This document shows positions 12,383 through 24,062 of a stretch of DNA of 64,000 bases, one piece after another. The stretch covers positions 8,734,214 through 8,798,213 of the forward strand of contig OZ024871.1 in the NCBI GenBank assembly GCA_964017185.1, in the 5' to 3' direction. Both the position numbers and the translations under genes were made by a program. Numbering within the stretch: the stretch's first letter is position 1; the number at the start of each line of letters is the position of its first letter. The stretch is from Rugalucina vietnamica. Lineage: Eukaryota > Mollusca > Bivalvia > Lucinida > Lucinidae. The notes under the pieces are model-generated. The model saw nothing but the letters and a program-made list of their open reading frames with translations. It was not told where the DNA came from and did no database searches.

Positions 12383-12614
12383 GAGCCGCCGCATCAGAAA
12401 ACCAACAATCTGCATATGCGAAACCAAAGGCACAGGTCAGGTGTGCAGTAACTGTACAGCTGATCAGCGCCTTTCTTTTCAGTACAGGAATAGTAAAATC
12501 CCTCTTCCTGTTAAATGAAATTTTCAAGCTTCTTAAATCTAGGACTGTACAGACAGATATTTGTCAGGCCTGGTAAGAAACCCAGATTGTTGGTTTTCTC
12601 GTGCGAAGGCTCAT
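12383..12614 (+). mobile_element. Hairpin MITE family A
   Basis: 'gagccgccgcatcagaaaac' to 'ggttttctcgtgcgaaggct', with the 'gcgaaaccaaaggcacaggt'/'cagcgcctttcttttcag' hairpin in the centre. Confidence 0.83.
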
Positions 12615-13109
12615 ATACGACACCTGACACCCTGATTATTTGATACAAAATAATAATAACAAACATCCAACTATCAAACACAATCACAGATCAGCTTAAT
12701 CACATACAAAACAAATCAGCCTGATTACTTTTCATTGCATAAAGGCCCTGATAGTACATGTATGTGTGAGTGAGAGCTTCCCTGGTATTGACTGACCTGC
12801 GTCATCTGAAAAACTGGATTTTTGCATAGCTGTTCAATCCCTATAACGTTTGTTAACCCAAATTTCCAAATCTAGAGCTATTTTCTGTGGTTGTATAATA
12901 GCTTTCAGATCTGGTCAAAACACCCAGGACCTGGTCAGAACAACCAAATACCAATTTTCTCGTAACACAGCTCGTACATTTATACTTTCTAAGAACAATG
13001 TACTGCTCATGATGCATTTACAGTGTGATAAACTAGATGGTAACGTAACAATTCTCATTTATATTGGGTAGTCATAAAATTTAAAAGAAATAAATAAAGA
13101 GAAAAAAAA

Positions 13110-14290
13110 AAGACATCAAACTATGACCAAAGCAAACTTTGAAATCGGTCCACCAGTTCTGGAGAAGATTTTTGAAGAGTTTTTACCGTATATGGGCTTG
13201 GCGGCCATCTTGGTAATGTGACCTAGATTATTTATATATGCACATTGATTCCCCCATTCTATAGATGCGTCACATAAAATTTGGCTTTGATTGGTCAAGC
13301 AGTTTCACAGGAGAAGATGTGTGAATATTATGGTAATATACATATACAATACCCCAAGGTGGGGGCAGATGAGGCCCTTGGGTCCAATTTTGTTTTCAGA
13401 ATCATTAATATTCAGTCCTACTGCCTATTTCCTGCAAGACTTTCACTTTAAATGACTTTTTAAAAGTTTTCTCCATTCAAATGCATTGGGGACCTATGTT
13501 GACCTTGCCGTAAAATAGGCCAAGGTCATCCCAGGGTCATGATTCATATATACTTTGTAGTACTTGAGCCATCGATACTTTAGGCCAGGTTTCATTGAAA
13601 TCGTTTTACTGGTTCTGGAGAAGAAGATTTTTGAAGGGTTTTTACCATACATGGGCATGGCGGCCATCTTGGTCATGTGACCTGGATTATATTTATATAC
13701 ACATTGGTTACCCCTTCCTGTTGATGCTTCACATAACATTTGGCTTTGTTTGGCCAAGCGGTTTCAGAGGAGATGTTTGAATATTATGGAGATATACATG
13801 TATATTGCCACGGGGTGGGGCACATGAGCCTCTGTGGTCCAATTTTTTTCAGAATCATTAATATTCAGTCCTACTGCCCATTTCCTGCAAGACTTTCACT
13901 TTAAATGACATTTTAAAAGTTTTCCTCATTCAAATGCATTGGCGACCTATGTTGACCTTGCCGTAAAGTAGGTCAAGGCCATCAATGCTTCATGCCAAGT
14001 TTCTTTGAAATCGGTCCACCGGTTCTGGAGAAGATTTTTGAAGGGTTTTTACCATATATGGGCGTAGTGGCCATCTTGGTCATGTGACCTGGATTTCTTA
14101 TATACACATTGGTTCCCCCTTCCTATAGATGCTTCATGTAAAATTTGGCTTTGATTGGCCAAGTGGTTTCATAGGAGAAGATCTTTGAAATTGTGGACGG
14201 ACAATGACGACAGGTGACGGACGGACGCCAGAGCATGGCTATCCTATAAGCTCATTATGTGAGCCTTCAGCTCAGGTGAGCTAAAAAAGG
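13110..14290 (+). repeat. AGGTCA-family repeat, three tandem units
   Basis: Three successive units of about 450 bp carry 'gttctggagaagatttttga', 'gcggccatcttggtcatgtg', 'ttgaccttgccgtaaaatag' and, at the end, 'ctataagctcattatgtgag' plus 'gagccttcagctcaggtgag'. The units hold GTCAAGGTCA-type sites. Internal ORFs are short and shared between copies through homology only. Confidence 0.85.
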
Positions 14291-14749
14291 CAAATAGAAC
14301 ATACTTTGTGGGTATTCATTAAAATCATGAATTTAAACAATTTATTCATCAACCCTCAATACAATCAAAAGTGTGACTACGTTTCAGAAATAGGCAACAT
14401 TTTGTAACCCTCATTAAAGTCTCTTGTCACCCTCATTAAAATCTAAAGGTAAACAAAGTCACCAAAATAAAATCAACCAACAATTATGATAACAAACATC
14501 GATTTTTTGGTCAAAATTGATCATTTTGTTTATATCCAATCAAATTTGTGTGCCTTGATTTTTCATCAAAAATATCATAAACTTAAGAATCGCCTATATC
14601 AACAACTGTGGGCTTCAGCTAATATCTCAAATAAACATTACAGTTGGCGAAATAAGGCCGTCTCTCACCAAGCACTGCCCTACCAGACTCTGTATCAGAC
14701 TGCTCAGGCGGAGTGCAGCAATTGTGTTCAGCTAGTTCCAGCTTAGGTT

Positions 14750-15150
14750 TCATAGGGCACTAGATTTTCCTTTGGAGGATCTAATATGAACAGCAGCTAC
14801 TCGCTTCTGAATTTCACTTGAAGCAACCTTATACTTCTGTACACTTTTCTCAGATCTATGTCCAGTCCTTTGCATTATTTCTTGCTCATCCACCCCTGCC
14901 ATGTAGAGTTGTGTCACACACGTTCTTTTACCGCTATGATTGGTATAATTCCCAGGAAGTTCAGCATGTGCCCATATTACTTTTATCATGTTTTTTATGT
15001 TTATTTACTCCAATGACTTGACTGCCATAGCGTATAGGGAGTCCAGCTAGTGGTCTTCGGTAGAAAGCGCCTCTATTTAACGCCACCAAATATTTCTTAA
15101 AAGATCTGCAATTGGTTTTCTCATCTGAAAAAAAAACACCAAAAAAACAC
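14750..15150 (-). pseudogene. Crypton/DUF3504-like tyrosine recombinase, C-terminal part, frameshifted
   Basis: Two overlapping minus-strand frames together cover the catalytic C terminus seen in Crypton recombinases and their domesticated relatives. The upstream frame gives FKKYLVALNRGAFYRRPLAG and GSQVIGVNK. The downstream frame gives TNHSGKRTCVTQLYMAGVDE and IMQRTGHRSEKSVQKYK, with the H-x-x-R style motif and terminal Tyr of tyrosine recombinases. The switch occurs at an A-run near 14990 and needs a 1-nt indel. A 3' acceptor-like tract ('tttttttcag') precedes the segment near 15130. The break makes this copy, as read, unlikely to be functional; a sequencing slip in the A-run is the alternative. 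Confidence 0.75.
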
Positions 15151-15164
15151 ACCATCAAGAAGAC

Positions 15165-15375
15165 ATGTCCGTGAAATAAATACCCCCTTGAACCCCTATT
15201 TTATACAGTAAAACAGGAGTTTACAGGGATGTGCCTATCCAAAGCATAGATTGTGGGTACTCGTTAAAACCGCCTCAGCGAGGCGGTTCTCAAGTGTTCC
15301 TACAATTAATGTTTTGAGCACATAAAATAAACATATCATAATTTTTCTAATGAGATTTCAATTTTTACAGAGCTG
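15165..15375. mobile_element. Palindromic MITE family B
   Basis: Contains 'ttgtgggtactcgttaaaac', the centre 'cgcctcagcgaggcgg', and 'tacaattaatgttttgagca', plus the outer arm 'gtttacagggatgtgcctat'. It sits between the two pieces of the Crypton-like gene. Confidence 0.78.
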
Positions 15376-15496
15376 CAATGATCTCAATTTCAATTTTTCG
15401 TATAAATGCTAAGAATCGGACTATTTGGTACAATTTAATTCAGACATCAGTTCCACTTGTTTACACAAATTATTTCTATAATACTTACTGTCCAAA

Positions 15497-15668
15497 CATG
15501 GGCAGATCCAGAGGGGGGGGGCCGGGGGTCCCCCCCCACCTGGAATTGCCAGATTATATGTTTTTGCCATGTTGAAATTTTCCGTCAGACCCCTTCTGAG
15601 AATTTGGACCCCCCCACACACCCACACACACACACACCCCTGGGAAAATTATCTAGATCCGCGCATGC
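15497..15668. mobile_element. Short inverted-repeat element with G/C runs
   Basis: Ends are 'gggcagatccagaggggggg' and 'attatctagatccgcgc' (inverted around GGATC). Inside are runs of G, C and a CA microsatellite. This is a small non-autonomous element; superfamily not determined. Confidence 0.6.
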
Positions 15669-16038
15669 CAAACACAATCTTTCAGAATCTTTTTTTCAAA
15701 ATAATTACTTCCCTTGCTAACATTTTCTCAAATTTATTTTCTCCACCGGAAATTCTTGGATTTTTTTTTTATTTCAATACAGGTTTTCATTCTATTTATG
15801 TGACAACTTTTTGAACGTGACAGAATGACAAATTTTCCTTCAGGTGCTCCACAAAAGGGTGAATTTACAAACGCAGTTTCTGAAATACGAGCCATGTTGG
15901 CATGACATTCAATGACAAAATATAACAAAAAGATACATACCATTTAGGCTGTAATGTCTTATCCGTTTGTTAGAGAGTTCCAAGTCCTTTTAGCCCCCTT
16001 TGTATGTTTTGGAGCTTTGTCTACTAAACTCGACATAC

Positions 16039-16321
16039 TTCCCATGGGCGATAGGGTTTGACTTCTTTCTTCCGTGCTTCCACCACAAATCTGCTCAAAT
16101 AATGGTTCATCTGCTCCACTGTCATTAACTGTATTTCCGGCATGAATTCAGGTCCAGCAGCATTTCTCCAAGAGGAAAAGACCCCTGCAGCCCAGTTTGT
16201 GTTTTTCTTTGTGTTTCTGTTCTTATGGTTCTCTATGAGCTGACGGATCTCGTAATCGGATACTGTCGGCACAAATCGGGATGTGGCGGTTTCAGCACCC
16301 GTTTCAGCAACAGTGGCATCG
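16039..16321 (-). CDS. Putative Crypton/DUF3504-like exon (N-terminal domain)
   Basis: An open 283-nt block lies between a good acceptor ('ttttgttttag', AG at 16323-16322) and a good donor (GTATGT from 16038). The frame reads ATSRFVPTVSDYEIRQLIEN, then HKNRNTKKNTNWAAGVFSSW and MNHYLSRFVVEARKKE. The 'N-P-N-T-K-x-x-T' style start and 'LxxYLSRFxxxxRKKxG' end resemble the N-terminal region of the DUF3504 family. With 14750-15150 on the same strand it suggests one broken gene, but I found no middle exon at 15150-16038. Confidence 0.6.
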
Positions 16322-16489
16322 CTAAAACAAAAATATAAATATCAAAGATTTTCGTTTTATCAAAAGGTGTTAACTGAAATTTTAAATTGTTACAGCTTAT
16401 AAAACCGCAGTTACATCTTGGACCGTATATCTATTTATCCTTATATTTGGCGGTTCTAGCGTGTACCCTAGATCTATGACCAATCAGTA

Positions 16490-16575
16490 CTTTATGTGGG
16501 CAGAAACAAGAGAACCCCGAGAAAAAACACCTGGCACACCCGTAAGCAGAACTTGGCTTGTCTCACACATGCTAG
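16490..16575 (-). mobile_element. SINE fragment
   Basis: Contains 'agagaaccccgagaaaaaac', 'acctggcacacccgtaagca' and 'gaacttggcttgtctcacac', the central body of the SINE at 5466. Confidence 0.75.
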
Positions 16576-16759
16576 TGGATAATTTCCTGTCATAAAAAGT
16601 GTTATGAACACACATGACATGTATTATCACTTTTATGGGAATATGAGACGTATGTAAAAACAATGTAATATGAATATTACACTCATGGTTATTTCCATAT
16701 ATATCCGTATGAAACTTATTGTTGCTTTGTATAGAGGCGTACAATTTTTTAGTCATGAT

Positions 16760-16922
16760 GTCAAGATGGACCCAACTCTTCCTGGGTTTAACCAGTACTG
16801 TAGGGAGTTAATGTGTCTTGCTCAAGGACACAACAGGGTGACGCATGTGGGGATTGAAACCAGGACCTCTCTATTCGGAGTTCCACACTCTACCACTACG
16901 CGGCCATTGTCATGATTGTACC
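16760..16922 (-). mobile_element. Second tRNA-headed SINE type
   Basis: On the minus strand, a tRNA-like head ('atggccgcgtagtggtagag', B box GGTTTCAATCCC) is followed by 'gtgtccttgagcaagacaca', a block known from several animal SINEs. The tail is not clear. Confidence 0.65.
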
Positions 16923-17034
16923 CCCTATAAAATTTATTAAATTTATGCAAGATGCTGGGGTGGGATTAATGCTTCGTCATCAATGTAACATTACTATCAC
17001 TGAAAAACTTAAATATCTTGCATAACATCAGAAA

Positions 17035-17193
17035 TAACATATCAATGATATGTATGCCCCCATAAACCCCACTTCTATATATAGAGAAACTGGAGTTTGC
17101 AGGCGGTATACCTATTTTTCTTATTTTTGATACAAAACATAGATTGTGGGTGTTAGAAATGCCTAGCCAAGGCACAGGCGCTCGACGACTGGA

Positions 17194-17243
<50 letters not shown>

Positions 17244-18340
17244 ATTTTCACCCGTTTGGAGACCCTTACGATATGTTCATGCAATTATTTAACCTTTAAA
17301 GCCTTTTCTATCAATCCTCAATCAACCCTCGTCTATGGGCTACTATATAGACAAGGTCGGAAACGCGGTGTCCTAGTTTAATTGGGGTCATGGGATTCCC
17401 CGCATCTCAAACTCATACTTCACCCTTTACCGTTATTTCAATGCTGGCTGTCAACACATGAGTGTCTTTGTAAATGGTCTCGCCCATTGCCTTCATTCAA
17501 AATAAGCACAACCGCCCGTATAAACTGACAATTAAAGCATTCTACAGAATTGGAGGACATCCCGAATGAAATCGGCAATCTAGCTGTGACATTACTATAA
17601 ATACACTGGTCACACGACGTGTTACGCCAGCGCGTGATATGTGTTACGTTGGTTTTCATAGGTTGCTTGCTTTAATATCCAATCAAAACACTTTGTGATC
17701 TAGTGTCATGGCAACAATGCAATACAATTATCCAGTAGGATTGATTCTTTCATACGATATTTACAGTGACCTTCCACTGATTTCTAGAAACGACAGGTCA
17801 CCATACAAAAACATTCGGGATCCCATCCAAGTAGACAGGTGGTGGTATAAAATATAAGTTTACGGGCGACTATGCTTATTTTTGACGAAGGCAATAGGTG
17901 AGACCTTTTACAAAGTCGCTCATAAGTAGACACTCAGCGTTGAAATAACGGTAAAGGGTGAAGTACTAGTTTGAGATGCGGGGAATCCCATGACCCCAAT
18001 TAAACTAGGACACCGCGTTTCCGACCTTGTCTATATAGTAGCCCATAGACGAGGGTTGATTGAGGATTGATAGAAAAGGTTTTAAAGGTAAAATAATTGC
18101 ATGAACATATCGTAAGGGTCTCCAAACGGGTGAAAATGCAAAAAAAAAAAAAAAAAAAAAAAAATGAGTCCAGTCGTCGACCGCCTGTGAGCCAAGGCGG
18201 TTCTAACATGTACCCACAACCTATGTTTTGAGAAAAATTATCAATATTTTTCCAATGAAATTTTCAATTTTTACGGCTGAAAAGAATCTAGAGATGTATA
18301 TTGTATCCATGGTAAAGTTTTCATAATGATGGCTAAAGAC
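17035..18340. mobile_element. Palindromic MITE family B, split by a nested element
   Basis: The left arm ('ctatatatagagaaactgga', 'cataGATTGTGGGTG') ends at about 17172. The right arm resumes after 18197 ('cggttctaacatgtacccac' then 'ttgagaaaaattatc'). The gap is filled by the hAT-like element at 17173-18189. Confidence 0.75.
17173..18189. mobile_element. hAT-like foldback element with poly(T)/poly(A) arms
   Basis: The ends are CACAGGCGCTCGACGACTGG and its near-complement finishing CGCCTGTG. They are flanked by an 8-bp duplication AGCCAAGG (17165-17172 and 18190-18197), the length used by hAT transposases. Nearly the whole element folds: 17200-17525 is inverted against 17855-18165. A long T run (from about 17197) at the outer edge of the left arm is mirrored by an A run (from about 18140). 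No transposase is present, so it is non-autonomous. Confidence 0.85.
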
Positions 18341-18359
18341 CATAGCTGTATGTTTCAAT

Positions 18360-19060
18360 GTTTCATTCCAAGGTTAAAAGGATAGTAAACAAAACTTACC
18401 CAAATTACTCTGTAACTGTTTCACCAGTCTAACTACAGTACTTTTAACCTCTGTGAATCACTACAAAATAGAAAAACAAATAGAGAATCTTACACTGGAA
18501 AATAACAACATCATATGATAATTCTAACACACCTCACCTATATTACACATGTTATAATATTGTGCAATAATTTCACTGGGCCAATACGCGTAATTACTTT
18601 GCGCCTTCTGTGATATCAGCTATTCCATCAAGCAGCGTTAGACGGGGTAACGTGGTTTTAGAGCATAAAAAACACAATAAATGTGTAAATACCTGCTTAA
18701 CAGTCAAATATTTGACGGAGATTATCTACAATGCAATTGCGGAAAGCTGAACGATATTGACGTTTTCAGTGACTTATTCCGTTTATTGTGTGTTTACTGT
18801 TAGAATCGTAATAGATCAGCTTAAGTACATGTGAACTGTTGAGTAATTATTCAGTTTTTTTGGTCAGTTGTAAGAATATGCGCTCGTGATTTGATCCTCT
18901 TTACTGATCTCCAAACAGTAAATTATTACTCAACAATTCACTGCTAGAGCTGATCCAAGAGTGATCAGCATTCAGCAGTCAAACAGCTGGTATTCCACAG
19001 CTCCTGAGGTAATGGTCAGAAATTGATCGACTCGGTAAACGGTAAAAAAAGATATATCTG
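18360..19060. other. AT-rich DNA with one inverted repeat
   Basis: An imperfect hairpin pairs 18833-18865 ('gaactgttgagtaattattc') with 18917-18950 ('attattactcaacaattcac'). Nothing else was recognised. Confidence 0.45.
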
Positions 19061-19061
19061 C

Positions 19062-19680
19062 TTAAGCCCCTATCTCACTGGAATGAGACAACTGGAGACT
19101 AGTTCGTGAATAGTTTGCCACTATTTTTCGACAAAATTTAAAGATACAAACACAACATTCACGTTGCAGCCTCGCTGAATGGATGTTTATGAAACAAATT
19201 CGGGAGTTTCAATCTAATTTTGAAAATATATCTCGCGACTGTCGCACGACAGTCACGAGACATTCATGAGAGTGTTTTATGAGTTATGAGTTTAGTTTTA
19301 TTTTCTTGCCAGATAGTCGCGAGGTGTTCGCATTTTTTTTCTCAAGACTGTTGCGCGAACTTCATACCACACACGCACGACATTCATACGAGCGTCGCAA
19401 AAAATTTGCATTGTAAATTTGCCAAAGTTTTGCGGCGACAAGTTCGCGACACTCCCACGAACGTCCCACGAGTAGCGTGACAGTCTTGCAAAATATTTTG
19501 GTGAAAAAACTCGCATAAAATTTTTAAACAAGTTTAAAAATTTCGTGACCAGTTCGCGACACATGAAATACTTGTGACACTCATGCAACACTGACCAGTA
19601 CGAATGTTGTGTGAAAGTCCGCGACAAAATTCGCAAAACAGTCGCCAGAAATTCGCATGCCAGTGAGATACTAGCTTTAC
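19062..19680 (-). mobile_element. TCGCGAC-rich inverted-repeat element, copy 1
   Basis: The ends TAAGCCCCTATCTCACTGGA and 'gccagtgagatactagcttt' are inverted. The interior is full of variants of CACTCGTACGAATGTCGCGA. A 128-residue frame is open on the minus strand (19298-19684) and resembles the frame of copy 2 at 39669-40082. See the finding on the shared frame. Confidence 0.75.
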
Positions 19681-19689
19681 TCAACCCCT

Positions 19690-20490
19690 CAAATTATTAT
19701 TTAGCTGACAGAATGAGGGACTTCGATTTCAGACCATAGACTAGTCCTGGAAGGTCGAACAATGTTTGGTTGGTATATATGGAAGCTAATATGGCGGCGC
19801 CCATGGTCAACTGTCTTGTATTTGTTAAATTTCAAAATAAAGAAGAGAGAATATTTCAGAGGATTGAAAAACATGAGAATATGCATCAGAGAAACAAGAA
19901 AAAGTAACAAAATCCCCCCCCCCCCCTGATCATCGTTTTTCGATTAATCAAATGTATTATTATAAAGGACCAGGAAATATTTTCAACACTGTCGGTCATA
20001 CCAGGGAACTGCCAGGTTAACAGTCCCTGGTCATACATGGTCCGGCGAAACCATTCAGAACTATGATATCAGGGAAATGACATCAGACAAACTGATGTGT
20101 ATCAAAGCATAAAGTCTATAGTCTCCGATCGAAGTCGGTCTATAATTGACATCTGCGAACGCAGAGCCAAGGGCGACAATGCGATTAACAGATTATACTT
20201 TATTTTTTGTTCTTCTGTCATTCCATTGACATTCTTTATATCGGACTGCAATGCACAAGTTTATGCGATGGGAATAGCTTGTACTCAGCGAAATCAATGC
20301 AATATTTAGCTGTCTGCTAGAAAGTTTTGTCTTATGTTATGCAATTCAATATTCTGAGGTGATGATCAGAAATTGATCGACTCAGTATCTGAAGAAAGAA
20401 AAGAAAGAAACAAGTCTATAATGAAACGAAACATAATCCTCGCGAGAGGGTGCTGCAGTATATATAGAAAGAAGGAAAGAGAGGGCAATT
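19690..20490. other. No recognised feature
   Basis: AT-rich DNA with a C run at 19913-19926. No exon, RNA gene or identifiable mobile element seen. Confidence 0.4.
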
Positions 20491-20494
20491 TCAT

Positions 20495-20830
20495 CATGCA
20501 GAGTGTTTCTTGTGCTAGAGGTCCCGGGTTCGATCCCCGCCGGCGGCGAGGAAAATTTGTTGGTCCGAACTTGCTTCCCTTCGTGTCATTTGCAGGAATG
20601 ACATGATACAGTGCGCCGACCTTCGGATCGGGACGTTAACTGGGGGCCCCCTGTGCAGGGACAGTCATCCCCTAGACAGGTGCAGGTTAAAGATCCCTAC
20701 ACAGGTTCTATCCTCATGCATGTAGGCTCATCCTGCAAAACACACCGGAGTGTACAATGTACACCTCCCATGAATAATCAGAAATGGATTGATGGGAGTA
20801 ACAGGAAAAAAAAAATGATTATTACATAAA
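20495..20830 (+). mobile_element. SINE with a strong B box
   Basis: GGTCCCGGGTTCGATCCCCG near 20520 is a canonical tRNA T-arm/B box. It is followed by a body 'tcggatcgggacgttaactg', 'gggacagtcatcccctagac' and 'gttaaagatccctacacagg', and an A-rich end near 20805. The A box upstream is weak ('agagtgtttcttgtgctaga'). A tRNA gene is unlikely because the 5' half cannot form a cloverleaf. Confidence 0.7.
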
Positions 20831-20839
20831 CAAGACGCC

Positions 20840-21680
20840 ACACGTGTCCGCTTTAATTGACCGTAGCCAACATCAAAGGTCCTTGTTGTATGAGTAGGCC
20901 TATTATATCCTAGTGTAAGCAATAATCACGCACATAACACTTCCCTGCTCATTTAAAATACAAGCATAGACCAAGCAATTAATGTATCTTTATTCTATAT
21001 TCACTCATCTAAGTCCTTGCTCCATGTCCAGTGCCAAATTTAAAAAGCACCTTTTTACATGATATATCTGACTTTGAAAAATCCCAAATAAATATGGCGG
21101 CTTGCTGTGTACGTCATCAAAAATCACTCACTTCAAAAATAATTGAATTTATGGGCAGACAAACACACAACAAGTCTAAACTGTATTGCAATTTAAAACC
21201 TAGTATTTTGGCTATACAGGAAGCAAATTGAAAGTTTGCAACTGCTAAATCTTCTAAGTAACTGGTAATTCAACACAGACATAGTAACTACACAAAGAGA
21301 AACCAAGGCTGAGACTCATGAAAATAAATGACTGCTCATTCCATCATTACCGTGAAGTATCTATCTGACTTTAAAGAAAATAATTTGGCGTCAATCGAAA
21401 ATTAGACTTCACGCCCGATTTATTGATCATGCCTGTTCCTTGGTAAAAATTAGTTGTGATGAACTCGCTGACAGTGGTCAATGAAAATTATCAGTATTTT
21501 ATTTTACATAAGAAATAAGGTAAGTGTGGATGCCTATATATTCTTAAGTAGGGCGAGTAATCATAAAATGTTGACATGATTTGGTAGCCTGGATGTTAAC
21601 AAACACAGCAGACCAACTGTCAAAATTTTAGGGTAATTGAAAAAAATATTATTGGCTCGAGTTGAGTTTCAAAATTTTGG
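20840..21680. other. No recognised feature
   Basis: AT-rich DNA with short ORFs only. No splice-bounded exon or mobile element recognised. Confidence 0.4.
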
Positions 21681-21686
21681 GTATAA

Positions 21687-22713
21687 TGCACCAGTCATTT
21701 GCAACCACGGCCCCCTCGGGGCCGGGAAATAGCGGGGATATTGACTTTTCCATTTGCAAAGCCCAGGTATAAGCCCTGCACTGCGGGGACTTCTTTTCGG
21801 TAAAATCCCTGCAAAAAGCCCCTGCACTGCGGGGATTTTCCCAAAATTTCGGCCCAACTTGACCCCCACAAACTGGGCCCCCTGAAAAATTTCGGCCCAA
21901 CTTAACCCCCTACAAACTCGGCCCCCAATCTTTTGGCCCAACTTACCCCCCCCCCCCCTTACAAACTCAGCCCCTAACAAACTTGGTCCCTGACAAACTC
22001 AGCCCCAAAAAATTGTAGGGACTAGGGGGTCTAGTTGGGCAGACATTTTGGGGGCCGAGTGTCAGGAGGCCAAGTTTGTAGGGAGTCATGTTGAGAGCCG
22101 AGTTTGTCAGGGGCCGAGTTTGTAGGGGGTCAAGTTTGGCAAAAATTTTAGGGGCCGAGTTGTCCAGTTACCAATTGCTCTTGTTTGCCCTTCTGACCCC
22201 TTGTTGTGATGTTTGGGTTCTGGTTCAACAACATTTTGATTCTATCAGTTCATTTAATGTTTTATTCGCTCTCATTTGATTTTCTTCAGTGCTGCTTTAA
22301 TATTTATGCATCATTTTTTCATTTTTGTAAAAGAAATTGTGTGATAAAAACAGTCTAGAAATTTCTATTCGATATTGAAAAGATATCAAGATCGCGAAAA
22401 CCGGTGACATCCTAGCTTGTATACTCCATGGTGAGGTGCATGACAACTAACGAAATATGTATGCCTGCAATCTATTTTAAGTACGCGATACTTCAAAACA
22501 CGGCCAAAATTCGGATAAAACATGGTACTGTAGACAGGTAAACCCCGGTCAAAACGCCCCGCTATTTCCCCCACTGTTTTGGCGGGAATCAAAAGCCCGG
22601 CCTTACCACGGCACTGCCGGGACACCTCGAAGGTAAAATCCTGGTACTTTAGCCCCGCTATGCCCCCGCTATTCCCGGCCCCATAGGGGCCGTGGTTGCA
22701 AATGACTAGTGCA
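21687..22713. mobile_element. PIF/Harbinger-like MITE with internal insertion
   Basis: The ends are TGCACCAGTCATTTGCAACC and 'gcaaatgactagtgca', flanked by a TAA duplication. Complete smaller copies lie at 38638-38927 (TTA) and 59604-59917 (CTA). This copy is about 700 bp longer. The extra part (about 21840-22500) contains a minisatellite built of variants of 'acaaactcggccccc' and a unique stretch. Confidence 0.8.
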
Positions 22714-22729
22714 TAAGAAAAACGACACT

Positions 22730-23442
22730 GGCTATCCGCACGACGGTCGTGCCGATAACGCTGCTTATCGGCACGACCGTCGTGCGGATAAGCGGCGTTA
22801 TCCGCACGACAGGGAAATCGATATCCAAACGTTAAAAATGTTTAGAAATGGATACATTTTAAGTTGATACATATATTACGCTGGCTTCAAAACTGAAACA
22901 GAATATTACACATGCATGATTTTTTAATTTAATTATTAACAAAATTGTTATTTTGCTGAAATTGGCTTACCTGTGAATTCACCTGTATAAATTAGTCATG
23001 CGTATGCGGAAATGAGAGTAATTATCGAAACCTAAAATAATGTGGTAATCCGCCAAAAGAATAAACAGCCTTTGATTTTAACAATAGAGTATGGAAACAT
23101 TTCAGTAACACAATTAAAGAAAATGCAATGGTTATAATTTTCTCCGCTGTTAGAAATCTTAGCTGGATTAATCAAGTCAAACTAATTTTCTTATTCATAA
23201 TTAACAAAAATGTTAATTTCGAATGTATTTCAATAGCTTAACACATAATTAATTTATCTAATGACAAATTAATAGTTTAATACATGCGTAAGCTTGTTAG
23301 AAAATCTAACACTCCCGTCGTGCCGATAGCCAATACCTGTAGCATTGGCTATCCGCACGACGGTCGGGCCGATAACGCCGCTTATCCGCACGACCGTCGT
23401 GCGGATAACGCCGCTTATCGGCACGACCGTCGTGCGGATAGC
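22730..23442. mobile_element. Element bounded by GC-rich palindrome clusters
   Basis: Cluster 1 (22730-22811) and cluster 2 (23313-23442) are built of GCACGACCGTCGTGC palindromes joined by GATAACGCCGCTTATC. Read inward from both ends the sequence is GGCTATCCGCACGACGGTCG, so the clusters act as terminal inverted repeats of about 75-110 bp. The 500 bp between is AT-rich and non-coding. Confidence 0.65.
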
Positions 23443-23507
23443 CTCAGCCAAGAAAAACATACCAAAAATGACACTGGGTATGGTACTTAGCCCAGTTTTC
23501 GTGGGGG

Positions 23508-24062
23508 TTCCAGTTTTCGTGGTATACATGTATTTCAGCTTAAGCTGTATTTTCTCATAAAATGTCACGTTTACTGGCGTCTACCATCCACATTGTGCAA
23601 GAAAAATAACAAAGATTGTTTTTATGAGGGTTGTTCAATATTTTTCATTGATTTGAATCTCAATATGGGGCTTATACTTTATTCAAAATGGGTAGATGTT
23701 TTTTAAAATATTTCAGCATCACACCTGACAGTGAAATATTTTCAAAGTTACTTACTTCAATTCACAAGGTGTAATAAAATATTGAAACATTAAAATATGA
23801 CAAGAATTTTTTGAAGCATTGAAATTGACAGTCTGTTTTTGAATGACCCACGAATTCTGGTGCCTTACTTTTGATGACGTCAAAGATCAATACGTCATAC
23901 AAAATGGCGTCTGTGTAAGCAATTAACAGAATTGCAATGAAAAGGTAAACTGGATATTAAATACCAATGATTATTATGCATCATTCCATATTTATTCAAG
24001 ATCTGACCTGTTTCTATCACCCTGGAGTTGCCTTTGAATTATTAGTACCACGAAAACTGGAC
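23508..24062. mobile_element. Small inverted-repeat element
   Basis: CCAGTTTTCGTGGTA at 23510 is matched by TACCACGAAAACTGG at 24046-24060. The interior is AT-rich and without coding signal. A target duplication was not resolved. Confidence 0.5.

Noticed and set aside
20515-20545. tRNA gene suggested by GGTTCGATCCCCG
   Set aside because: No matching D-arm, anticodon arm or acceptor stem; the downstream sequence is SINE body.
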